Shown here: in pieces, positions 45,701 to 53,579 of the stretch
How positions within the stretch are numbered: the first letter of the stretch is position 1
How the letters are laid out: the number at the start of each line of letters is the position of its first letter
Origin: J095 sp964517605
GTDB taxonomy: Bacteria > Chloroflexota > Anaerolineae > 4572-78 > J111
DNA: 64,000 nucleotides
Assembly: GCA_964517605.1 (NCBI GenBank)
Contig: CAZFCE010000021.1
Location: forward strand, 1 to 64,000
Direction: 5' to 3'
Notes under the pieces: generated by a model
Database searches by the model: none
Told to the model about the DNA's origin: nothing
The model's input: only the letters and a program-made list of their open reading frames with translations
Made by a program: the position numbers and the translations under genes

Positions 45701-48394
45701 CCTGGCCCGCTACGGTTAACCGAGATAGAAAACAAAAAGGCGCTCCTGCTATCTGAAGCGATGCCGCCGCTTTTGCTGCAAGTAACGCTGGCTCCGGCGG
45801 CAGACAGCGCAATGTTTTTTCAGATTTTTAGCCGGCCCGATGATTTGGGACAAAACGGCAGCCCGCCACAACCCTGGACTTTGCACGTTACGGGCAATAT
45901 ATCTCAAATCGAGGCTGTCGCAATCAACCCGGTTTTATTTACGCCGGAAGATGTGCAAGCCCGTTGCCCTGAAAAAATTTCCGGCGAAACGTTCTACCGG
46001 CAATTGGCGAAAAAAGGAAACCAGTGGGGGCCGTGTTTTCAGGGGATTGACCAGGTGTGGCGAGGCGTTGATGAGGCCGTTAGCCTGGTGCGTGTTCCGG
46101 CGCAACTGGAGGCGGGCTTTGACGCCTATCAATTCCATCCGGCGGTTGCCGATGCCTGCGGCCATGTTCTGGTGGCAACCGGTTCGCTGGAACACTCCGG
46201 CGGTGTTCAGGGCGGGGCGGTTGTGGGTGGTGGCATCGCCGAAGCTCGCTGGTATAAACAGCCTCAGGGCAGGCAGTTGTGGGCTTACGCCCGCTTACGG
46301 CGCGAGGAACATGGGGATCAAAATATTCTCATTGGAGATGTTCTGGTTGTTGACGAAACCGGCGCGTTGGTTTCCGAAACTCTGGGCGCGCGGTTGTGGT
46401 ATCTGGATCGGCAGGCGCAGCAAAACCTGCTGGAGAACCCGGATGACTGGTTTTATGAGCTTCGGTGGGAACCGGCAGAACCAGCGGCGGCGCAAGCATC
46501 TGGCGGTAATGGCCAATCCGGGTGGTTGATTTTTGCCGATAGCCAGGGTGCAGGCGCAGCCGTTGGCGCGGCTTTGCAGGCGCAGGGCGAGCGTTGCCTG
46601 TTGGTGTTTGCCGGGGAGCAGTACGAGCGCCGGGATGAGCATCACTTTTGGGTGCGTGCCCATCAATCCAGGGATTTTGAGCGATTATTCCAGGAGATAG
46701 CCGGAGTAAAGCAGTTTGCGGTTAGCCACGTGGTGCATCTGTGGAGCCTTGATGCGCCCGCGCCGGAGAACACAACCCCGACTACGCTGGAAATGGCTCA
46801 TAAACTGGGGTGCGAAAGCGCGTTGTATTTAATCCAGGCTTTGGCGCGGCAATCGTGGCAAAAATCGCCACGGGTGTGGCTGGTTAGCCGGGGAGCGCAA
46901 GCGGTTGGGGGTGAAAACCGGCCTGTTGCCGTGGCTCAGGCTCCGTTGTGGGGATTTGGCCGTAGTTTGGCGCTGGAACAACCTGAATTACAGTGTGTTT
47001 GCGTGGATTTGGACCCAGCCGGAAACCATGATGATGATACCTTAAACCTTTTTCAAACCGTCTGGACCCCAACTGATGAAAACCAGATAGCATTTCGTGG
47101 CAGAAAACCGTATGTCGCCCGGTTGGCGCGATCAGTTGAACGAATTACGGCTGGCAAAATCATCAATTCCACTTCTACCTATTTGATAACCGGAGGGCTA
47201 GGCGGATTGGGGTTGATGGTTGCTCGCTGGTTGGCAGATGAAGGCGCTCGGCATTTGGTTTTGATGGGCCGGAGTGGAGCGCAAGATGCGGCCAGAACAG
47301 TTGTAACCAACCTGGAGCATGCCGGAGTACAGGTGATTGTAGCTCAAGCCGATGCGTCCCAACATGCGGATATGGCCCGGCTTCTCTCGGATATTGAGCA
47401 AACAATGCCGCCATTACGGGGTATTATCCATGCGGCGGGCGTGCTGGATGATGGCGTGCTGCTTCAACAAACTTGGCCTCGTTTTGAAAAAGTAATGGCT
47501 CCCAAAATCGAAGGGGCTTGGCAACTTCACTCGCTTACCCAACACTTGCCATTGGATTTCTTTGTAATGTTTTCGGCGGGAGCGGCCTTGTTCGGGTCAA
47601 TGGGACAGGCTAACTATGCCGCCGCTAATTCCTTTTTAGATGGGTTGGCTCACTACCGGTGCCAACAGGGGTTGCCTGCTTTAAGTATCAACTGGGGAGG
47701 CTGGGCAGAAGTTGGTATGGCTGCTGCCTTACCTGAATGGGAAAAACAACGCTGGTTAGCTCAAGGGATTAACCTGATTAATCCCACTAAAGGGATAAAT
47801 ACCCTGGCTCAACTGATGTCTGCTGCTTTGCCCCAGATTGCTGTTTTGCCAATTGATTGGCCAGTTTTTACCCGGCAGTTGGGGCAAACAAAACCGCCTT
47901 TTCTATCCGGGTTACTTTACCCTGCCCGGCAACTGTTTGATAACCCGGTACCCGGCACATACAATATTTTGGCTCATTTGCAATCGGCTCCACCAACTGA
48001 GCAACTTGAACTTTTAGTGGAATATCTTCAAGGGTGGGTTCGAGATGTGATCAAACTGGATGCTACTACCATACTTGATTCCTCCCAACCATTAAATGAA
48101 TTGGGGCTTGACTCGCTGATGGCGCTGGAATTAAAAAACCGGATTGAGGCCAATCTGGGCGTAGTAATCCCTATGGTGCAGTTTTTGCAAGGCCCCAGCA
48201 CTAAACAACTGGCGCAATTGCTGTTGTCTAAATTAACCATTGCCGCTACAGTATCTTTACCAGACGAGAATGACCAGCCCGGCGGCGATTTGGACCAAAA
48301 CAAAGCGGCTCAACTGCTGGCTAATTTGGATCAACTTTCGGATGAACAGGTGGATTTACTGTTGGCAGATTTACTGGAAGACGAGACAAGCTGA
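42722..48394 (+). CDS. PKS7: type I PKS, KS-AT-DH-KR-ACP
   Basis: Last PKS module, 1890 residues. ATG 42722 has AAAGGA at 42709-42714. N-terminal coiled coil is about 8-38. KS has Cys205. AT has Ser657 in GHSVGE with HAFH (malonyl). DH has His967 in HRVQDTAIFP, with Asp in the usual Gly position as in PKS1, GPCFQG, and a divergent second site HPAVADACGH that keeps Asp. KR has LITGGLGGLG, a B-type LDD and Tyr1632, but Ala1619 replaces the catalytic Ser (FSAGA). ACP has Ser1798 in GLDSLM; the segment after it (VVIPMVQFLQGPS) is unlike the ACPs of PKS1-6. The KR-ACP part is visibly more A+T-rich than the preceding modules. Expected product is a trans alkene conjugated to that of PKS6. The tail LSDEQVDLLLADLL precedes an NRPS that starts on the last base of this stop codon. 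Confidence 0.95.
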   Translation: MSGDPQQIDRRVLLQNAMAAVDKLQAKLDAVERAKSEPIAIIGLSCRFPGGANSPEAYWELLQNGRDVISRVPAGRWTVDIESAPELAGASWYGGFLDQVDQFDPQFFGIAPREAETMDPQQRLVLEASWEALERAGLPPDKLKGSRTGMFIGVTTNDYAQLSREGGPATMDVYTATGSALNVIPGRVAYTLGLQGPSMAVDTACSSSLVAVHLACQSLRSGESELALAGGVNTLLAPEAFVCFSKWGMMAPDGRCKTFDSRADGFVRGEGCGVIVLKRLSDALAAQDNILALILGSAVNQDGRSSGLTVPNGLAQQAVIRQALASARLRPAEISYVEAHGTGTSLGDPIEIEALAAVLGEGRAAEQPLAVASVKTNIGHLESAAGIAGLIKVVLAMQHQELPPHLHLQKRSPQIPWPNFPIQIPTERQPWTAPAGTRLAGVSAFGFSGTNAHVILQDAPQPEPVPIEAQPERPVHGLMLSAKTEPALRQLAARLGQHLAEQPAIAPGDVAYTVNTGRVQFNHRLAVAAASTAEFSQKLTGWSTGENPAGLVSGQPAAGRQPRIAFLFTGQGAQYAQMARQLYQTQPFFRRILEQCDELLRPYLPRPLLSVLYPEAGQPPLLDETAYTQPALFAIEYALAELWRLWGVKPAVVLGHSVGEYVAAGVAGVFSLEDGLKLIAERGRLMQALPAGGKMAAVFAAEAQVRAAVAPFAQAVAVAAINGPENIVISGAGEAVQTILSNLVAEGVKSQPLVVSHAFHSPLMEPMLANFGRAATAVKYNAPHLDLISNVTGQLAGPEVATAAYWQQHVLAPVQFAGGIRALAGQDIDAFLEIGPKPTLLSLARRCLPDDDRLWLPSLRAGRADWEQMLDSLLALHARGQEIDWAGFEQGYPRRHRLPLPTYPFQRRRYWLEPKTAKATTAQPAVYAGKPGRHPLLGARLDLAAWPGTYVWQGQLDLRRLSFFYDHRVQDTAIFPATAYIEMALAAAAEVWGPGPLRLTEIENKKALLLSEAMPPLLLQVTLAPAADSAMFFQIFSRPDDLGQNGSPPQPWTLHVTGNISQIEAVAINPVLFTPEDVQARCPEKISGETFYRQLAKKGNQWGPCFQGIDQVWRGVDEAVSLVRVPAQLEAGFDAYQFHPAVADACGHVLVATGSLEHSGGVQGGAVVGGGIAEARWYKQPQGRQLWAYARLRREEHGDQNILIGDVLVVDETGALVSETLGARLWYLDRQAQQNLLENPDDWFYELRWEPAEPAAAQASGGNGQSGWLIFADSQGAGAAVGAALQAQGERCLLVFAGEQYERRDEHHFWVRAHQSRDFERLFQEIAGVKQFAVSHVVHLWSLDAPAPENTTPTTLEMAHKLGCESALYLIQALARQSWQKSPRVWLVSRGAQAVGGENRPVAVAQAPLWGFGRSLALEQPELQCVCVDLDPAGNHDDDTLNLFQTVWTPTDENQIAFRGRKPYVARLARSVERITAGKIINSTSTYLITGGLGGLGLMVARWLADEGARHLVLMGRSGAQDAARTVVTNLEHAGVQVIVAQADASQHADMARLLSDIEQTMPPLRGIIHAAGVLDDGVLLQQTWPRFEKVMAPKIEGAWQLHSLTQHLPLDFFVMFSAGAALFGSMGQANYAAANSFLDGLAHYRCQQGLPALSINWGGWAEVGMAAALPEWEKQRWLAQGINLINPTKGINTLAQLMSAALPQIAVLPIDWPVFTRQLGQTKPPFLSGLLYPARQLFDNPVPGTYNILAHLQSAPPTEQLELLVEYLQGWVRDVIKLDATTILDSSQPLNELGLDSLMALELKNRIEANLGVVIPMVQFLQGPSTKQLAQLLLSKLTIAATVSLPDENDQPGGDLDQNKAAQLLANLDQLSDEQVDLLLADLLEDETS

Positions 48395-51300
48395 TGAACA
48401 TAGATTCAGAGCGCGCCAAAACACTTTCCCCTGAAGAAAAAAGGGTTTTGTTAGAACAGTTACTAAAGAAAAAGGCGAAGGCGACCCAAACTGGCCTTCA
48501 GCCTATTCCACAACAACGCCGCGAGGCGGCAAGTCATCCGTTATCGTTTGCCCAACAACGGCTCTGGTATCTGGATCAACTGAACCCCGGCAATCCTGTT
48601 TACAACCTGCTCCTCCTTATTCGGATGGAAGGCGTTGTTGATGTGATTGCCCTTGAACAGAGTTTGAATAATATCATAGCGCGTCATGAACTGTTGCGGG
48701 TTAATTTCATGGCTGTCGAGGGCGAACCGGTTCAGGTTATCAACCCAACCCGAACACTCTTTGTGTCGCAAACTGATTTAAGGCATTTGCCTCCCGCCGA
48801 ACGACAAGCCGAAGCTGACCGGCTCATAGAAGAGGAGGCTCGACGCCCTTTTAACTTAAGTAAAGACCTGTTATTCAGGGCGATTTTATTACAACTGGCC
48901 GAAGATCAATTTACTTTTTTGCTGGTTGTGCATCATATTGTGGCTGATGGCTGGTCTTTTGGCCTGCTTATTCAAGAACTGGCAGCGTTTTACCGGGCCA
49001 TTATCACCGGCCAGCCGGATGCGCTCCCCCCGCTACCTATTCAATATATTGATTTTGTCTACTGGCAGCGCGAGTCATTCCAAAATGAAACGCTGGCCTC
49101 GCAAATTGATTACTGGAAGCAGCAATTGGGAACCGGGCTTTCGCCTTTGGTGCTGCCTCTGGACTATCAGCGACCATCTGTTCAAACCTTTGAAAGTGGG
49201 CGTGAAACCCTCAAACTGCCAGAAGGGTTATCAAAGGCGCTTAAAACTTTAGGCGAACAAGAAGGCGCTACCCTGTTTATGGTTTTGTTGGCAACTTTTT
49301 ATGAGTTGATGTATCGGTACACGGGCCAAACTGATATTACGGTGGGAACGCCAATTGCCGGGCGCAACCGGGCCGAGATTGAAAAACTCATTGGCATGTT
49401 TGTGAATAATCTGGTGTTACGCGCCAATATATCCGGAGAGTCCAACTTTAGGGAGTTGTTGAAGCAAGTACGCCGGGTTGCGTTGGAGGCTTATGATCAC
49501 CAGGATGTGCCATTTGAGGGATTGTTAGCCGAGTTAAAACCTGAACGTAAATCCGGTCATACCCCGCTTTTTCAGGTGTTTTTTAATATGCTTAATATCC
49601 GGGGAACCCAGTTTGAGTTACCTGGCCTGGTTATTGACATGCCCACCCCGCCCGAAGTGGGATCGTTGTTTGACCTCACTTTATATACGTTTGAGAAATC
49701 CAAAAAAATTAACCTGATTCTGGTTTATAACGCGGCGTTGTTTACCCAAGCCCGAATGGTTGAGTTGCTGGCCCAGTATGAGTATCTTTTAACCCAGATT
49801 GCCGCCAATCCGGACCAAAAACTAAACGATTTTTCTCTGGTAACTGACCAGGCCAGCGCATGTCTGCCCAATCCAACCCAAGCCCAGAAAAAGGAGTGGT
49901 TGGGGCCGGTTCAGGCCAGATTTTCCGGCCAGGCCGGGCGAACCCCGCATCACCTGGCGCTGGTTGATAACCAATCTCGCTGGACTTACCAGCAGCTAGA
50001 AACGCGAAGCAACCAACTGGCGCACTATCTTCTGGCGGCTGGAATCAAATCGCAAGAGGTGGTGGCTATTTATGGGCATCGGAGTGCGGCCCTAGTTTGG
50101 GCGGTGTTGGGGGTATTAAAAGCCGGCGCGGCATTTGTTATTCTTGATTCGGCATATCCGCCCCAACGTTTAATTGATTATCTCAAAATAGCCCAACCGC
50201 GGGGTTGGCTTCAACTCGAAGCCGCCGGCCCGTTGCCTTTGGTGTTGATGGAGTTTGTGAGCACATCCATCGGCAATGTTCAACTGGAATTACCCCAGGC
50301 CGATGCCAAAATTCAGCCATTATTAAAAGATTATCCAACCAATGCGCCGGTTATAGCCGTTGGCCCGGATGATCTGGCTTATATTTCATTTACCTCCGGC
50401 TCAACCGGGCAACCCAAAGGCATTCTGGGCAGCCACAGCCCGCTGTCTCACTTTTTTGGGTGGCACAGCCAGACCTTTGGGTTCACCGAGGCGGATCGGT
50501 TTAGTTTGCTGTCGGGGTTGGCCCACGATCCGTTGCTCCGCGATATATTCACGCCGTTTGAGGTGGGCGCTACGTTGTGCATTCCGAACAGTAACGATCT
50601 AGCCATCCCTGGTCAGCTTGCGGCCTGGATGCGGCAACAGGAAATTACCGTGGCTCACCTTACCCCGCCGTTGATTCAGATTTTGGCCGGTGAAGAAGCC
50701 CCAACCACCACGGTTAAAACATTGCGCTACGCCTTTTCCGGCGGTGATCTGCTAACCCAACTCCATCTGTCAAAGTTGCGCCAGTTAGCTCCAGCCGTAA
50801 CATGCGTTAATTTTTATGGTGCCACCGAAACACCTCAGGCGATGGGGTATTTTATTGCGCCCGGAACGCCCGCCGAAAATGACATCAATTTAAAAGATAA
50901 CATCCCTTTGGGGCGGGGAATTGAGGATGTGCAGTTACTTGTGCTTAATACTCGCCGGCAATTAGCCGGGGTGGGCGAGTTGGGAGAAATTTATATCCGC
51001 ACTCCCTATCTTGCCAAAGGCTATTTAGGGGACGAATCTTTAACGCAGGCGCGGTTTATTACCAACCCGTTTACTCAGGCCAATGATGACCGGCTTTATA
51101 AAACCGGCGATTTGGGGCGCTACCTGCCCGATGGTCAGGTTGAGTTTGCCGGACGGATTGACCATCAGGTAAAAATCAGGGGTTTTCGGATTGAACTGGG
51201 CGAGATAGAGGCCGTTTTGCGGCAGCATCCGGCTATCCGTGAAGCGGTGGTGATTGTGCGCGAAGATACGCCCGGCGATAAACGGCTGGCGGCCTACCTT

Positions 51301-52617
51301 ATTCCGCAACCGGGCACAGCGCCCACTGCCGACGAACTACGTACCCTGGCCCGCAAAAACCTGCCCGATTATATGATTCCGGCGGCTTTTGTCTTTTTAG
51401 AGGCTTATCCGCTCACGCCCAATAAAAAAATTGATCGCCAGGCGCTGCCATTGCCTCAGTCAGTTCAATCCACCCCGGCGGATAATTTTGTAGTACCGCG
51501 CACTCCTCTGGAAACGCTGATTGCCGGTATCTGGCAAGAGGCTTTGGGCGTGGAACAAGTGAGCGTGTACGACAACTTTTTTGATTTGGGCGGGCATTCG
51601 TTGTTGTCGGTTCGGGTGATGGCTAAATTAGAGCAGGAAATCGGGGTGAAGTTGCCGCTGGCGCTGGTGGGCTATCAAACTCTGGGGCAAATGGCCGCCG
51701 CCTACGAGTCCAAACTCCCGCCCACCGACCCGCGCCGCCAGCCCGCGCCGGCGGACTTTAATAACGGCAGCGGTCATGCCGTGGCTGTAAAAAAACCGGT
51801 TTCGGCCAGCCCTACGGCGGCAGATATGGAGCCGTTTTTCTTTGGCCCGGCGGATGAGCAGTTGTTTGGGTGCTATCACCCTCCGCTGTCGGCCCAACCC
51901 CAGGATTCTGTGGTGGTTTTTTGTTACCCAATGGGCCAGGAGTATATTCGTTCTCACCGGGCTTGCCAGCAATTGGCGGTGCGGTTGGCGCGAGCCGGTT
52001 TTCCGGTATTGCGGTTTGATTTTTTGGGTTGCGGCGATTCGGCGGGGCGGGCCGAAGACGGCCATCTGGCCCGGTGGCAGCGCGATATTGCCACCGCCAT
52101 TACCGAGGCCAAAGCCCGGAGTGGTCGCTCTAAAGTTTATCTGGCCGGGTTGCGGTTGGGCGCATCGTTGGCGCTGTTGGCCGCCGCTCAGCGGGATGAT
52201 GTGGTTGGTTTGGCGCTGTGGGAGCCGGTGATAAACGGCAAAACTCACCTGGCCGAACTGACCGACCAGCACCAAAAAGCGTTGTGGTATTTTGCCGGGC
52301 TGCCGGGGCGGGGCGCGGTTGCGGAGCATCCCACCGAAATATTGGGGTTTCCGTTAGCCGCCACTCTGGCAACCGAGTTGGAAAATCTAAACTTGTTAAC
52401 GACTCATCCCGGCCTGGTTCAAAATATTTTGGTTGTGGAAAATGGCCAAACCCCCGCAACCGGCCAATTGCAAAAACAATTGCAGCAGAGCCGCGCCAAA
52501 ATTACACATCGGCGTGTGCCAGAATTTCTTATATGGATTGAAAACACCGACAAAGGGCTTGTTCCCGGCCAAACCCTGCAAGCGATTATCGCTTGGATGT
52601 TGGAGGCGTCGTTATGA
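48394..52617 (+). CDS. NRPS: C-A-PCP fused to a pseudo-hydrolase domain
   Basis: A 1407-residue synthetase joined to PKS7 through TGATG. An N-terminal helix (about 8-30) precedes a condensation domain with HHIVADGW (His181), which should couple the polyketide to an amino acid. The adenylation domain has FTSGSTGQPKG near 664-674, NFYGATETPQ (806-815), YKTGDLGRY, and Lys1012 in NKKIDR. My manual reading of the ten pocket residues is D712, P713, R716, H755, F781, G783, F807, Q815, A816, K1012. The AHDPLLRDIF stretch resembles Lys2-type aminoadipate adenylation domains more than ordinary NRPS ones. PCP has Ser1069 in LGGHSLL. From about 1140 the rest is an alpha/beta-hydrolase fold (LRFDFLGCGDSAG) whose nucleophile elbow reads GLRLGA, with Arg1254 where Ser is expected. 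This matches, from memory, exosortase-A-associated hydrolase 2. There is no thioesterase or reductase domain. Confidence 0.93.
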   Translation: MNIDSERAKTLSPEEKRVLLEQLLKKKAKATQTGLQPIPQQRREAASHPLSFAQQRLWYLDQLNPGNPVYNLLLLIRMEGVVDVIALEQSLNNIIARHELLRVNFMAVEGEPVQVINPTRTLFVSQTDLRHLPPAERQAEADRLIEEEARRPFNLSKDLLFRAILLQLAEDQFTFLLVVHHIVADGWSFGLLIQELAAFYRAIITGQPDALPPLPIQYIDFVYWQRESFQNETLASQIDYWKQQLGTGLSPLVLPLDYQRPSVQTFESGRETLKLPEGLSKALKTLGEQEGATLFMVLLATFYELMYRYTGQTDITVGTPIAGRNRAEIEKLIGMFVNNLVLRANISGESNFRELLKQVRRVALEAYDHQDVPFEGLLAELKPERKSGHTPLFQVFFNMLNIRGTQFELPGLVIDMPTPPEVGSLFDLTLYTFEKSKKINLILVYNAALFTQARMVELLAQYEYLLTQIAANPDQKLNDFSLVTDQASACLPNPTQAQKKEWLGPVQARFSGQAGRTPHHLALVDNQSRWTYQQLETRSNQLAHYLLAAGIKSQEVVAIYGHRSAALVWAVLGVLKAGAAFVILDSAYPPQRLIDYLKIAQPRGWLQLEAAGPLPLVLMEFVSTSIGNVQLELPQADAKIQPLLKDYPTNAPVIAVGPDDLAYISFTSGSTGQPKGILGSHSPLSHFFGWHSQTFGFTEADRFSLLSGLAHDPLLRDIFTPFEVGATLCIPNSNDLAIPGQLAAWMRQQEITVAHLTPPLIQILAGEEAPTTTVKTLRYAFSGGDLLTQLHLSKLRQLAPAVTCVNFYGATETPQAMGYFIAPGTPAENDINLKDNIPLGRGIEDVQLLVLNTRRQLAGVGELGEIYIRTPYLAKGYLGDESLTQARFITNPFTQANDDRLYKTGDLGRYLPDGQVEFAGRIDHQVKIRGFRIELGEIEAVLRQHPAIREAVVIVREDTPGDKRLAAYLIPQPGTAPTADELRTLARKNLPDYMIPAAFVFLEAYPLTPNKKIDRQALPLPQSVQSTPADNFVVPRTPLETLIAGIWQEALGVEQVSVYDNFFDLGGHSLLSVRVMAKLEQEIGVKLPLALVGYQTLGQMAAAYESKLPPTDPRRQPAPADFNNGSGHAVAVKKPVSASPTAADMEPFFFGPADEQLFGCYHPPLSAQPQDSVVVFCYPMGQEYIRSHRACQQLAVRLARAGFPVLRFDFLGCGDSAGRAEDGHLARWQRDIATAITEAKARSGRSKVYLAGLRLGASLALLAAAQRDDVVGLALWEPVINGKTHLAELTDQHQKALWYFAGLPGRGAVAEHPTEILGFPLAATLATELENLNLLTTHPGLVQNILVVENGQTPATGQLQKQLQQSRAKITHRRVPEFLIWIENTDKGLVPGQTLQAIIAWMLEASL

Positions 52618-53579
52618 ATGAAAATGTGCTACTTTTTGGCAATTCTCTGGTTGGTATTATTACCCACCCGGTCAACCCCAACCCGCAGTTACCGGCGGTA
52701 ATTTTGCTGAATGCCGGCCTTATTCATCGAGTTGGCCCCAACCGTTTGTATGTGAAAATTGCCCGCCATCTGGCCGAGCAGGGAATAGTTGTTCTCCGGT
52801 TTGATTTTTCCGGCATTGGCGATAGTAAAGTGCGCGGCGATAATCTGCCGCTTGAACAGAAAGGCATCAGCGAAACCCAAACGGCAATGGATTGCCTGGC
52901 CCAAACTACCGGCATCAACCGTTTTTTACTGATGGGCCATTGCGCCGGGGCCATGTTTTCATTTTTAACCGCCTGCGCCGACCCGCGCGTAACCGGCGCA
53001 GTGCTGATTAACCCGCAAGGCAACGGTGAAGAATGGGCCGAATATGACCGGGGGCAAAAACTGGCCCGCTATTATAGCAATTATTACAGCAAAGCGGTTT
53101 TCACCGATCCACAACGCTGGCTCAGGTTGATAAAGGGGCAGGTTGATTATCTTAGCGTGGCCCGGAATATCTTTCAAAATATTTTGTGGAATAAAATTTC
53201 TGCGCCGTTCCAACTCAGAAAACTCAACCAGGCGCATAACCAGGTGTTGGCGGTTGCGCCAACCGCCCCGGAAAGCGAGGTTGTTACCCAATTCCGGCAG
53301 TTGATTAAACGGGGAGCGCGGTTGCTTCTGGTTTATTCGGCCAACAATTCCGGCCTGGATTATATTCGCACCCTGCTTGGCCCGGAAATTGATCGGTTTT
53401 TAGCCTCGGATGGGCTGAAACTGGAAATCATTGCCCAGGCCGACCATCTTTTTAACCTGTTGGCCGGCCAGCAATCTCTGTTGCAGGTTATCCGGGAATG
53501 GGTTTTGGCTGTGGCGCAACCCGGCGTCGAAGTTAACGCCCATCCGGCAGAACCGGATATGAAGGGATTGCCGTTGTGA
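52614..53579 (+). CDS. Alpha/beta-hydrolase with Cys nucleophile (GHCAG)
   Basis: A 321-residue protein starting in a 4-bp overlap (ATGA) with the NRPS; GGAGG at 52602-52606 supports ATG 52614. Motifs are HRVGPNRLYVKIAR, LRFDFSGIGDS and the elbow LLMGHCAGAMF, with Cys110 as the apparent nucleophile; a DH pair near residue 280 (QADHLF) could supply the His. The layout recalls exosortase-A-associated hydrolase 1, which I remember as having a GLCD-type elbow. It directly follows an NRPS ending in a hydrolase-2-like domain, so the two hydrolase types that sit together in exosortase loci sit together here too. A plausible job is release or transfer of the PCP-bound chain, acting with the dead domain as partner; this is inference. 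Confidence 0.82.
   Translation: MNENVLLFGNSLVGIITHPVNPNPQLPAVILLNAGLIHRVGPNRLYVKIARHLAEQGIVVLRFDFSGIGDSKVRGDNLPLEQKGISETQTAMDCLAQTTGINRFLLMGHCAGAMFSFLTACADPRVTGAVLINPQGNGEEWAEYDRGQKLARYYSNYYSKAVFTDPQRWLRLIKGQVDYLSVARNIFQNILWNKISAPFQLRKLNQAHNQVLAVAPTAPESEVVTQFRQLIKRGARLLLVYSANNSGLDYIRTLLGPEIDRFLASDGLKLEIIAQADHLFNLLAGQQSLLQVIREWVLAVAQPGVEVNAHPAEPDMKGLPL

Noticed and set aside
3532..48394. A trans-AT or iterative PKS system
   Set aside because: Every module has its own complete AT with GHSxGE, docking ends are present, and the modules differ in reductive content.
51812..52617. NRPS C-terminus as a normal thioesterase
   Set aside because: No Ser at the nucleophile elbow (GLRLG), and the surrounding motifs fit a different hydrolase group.
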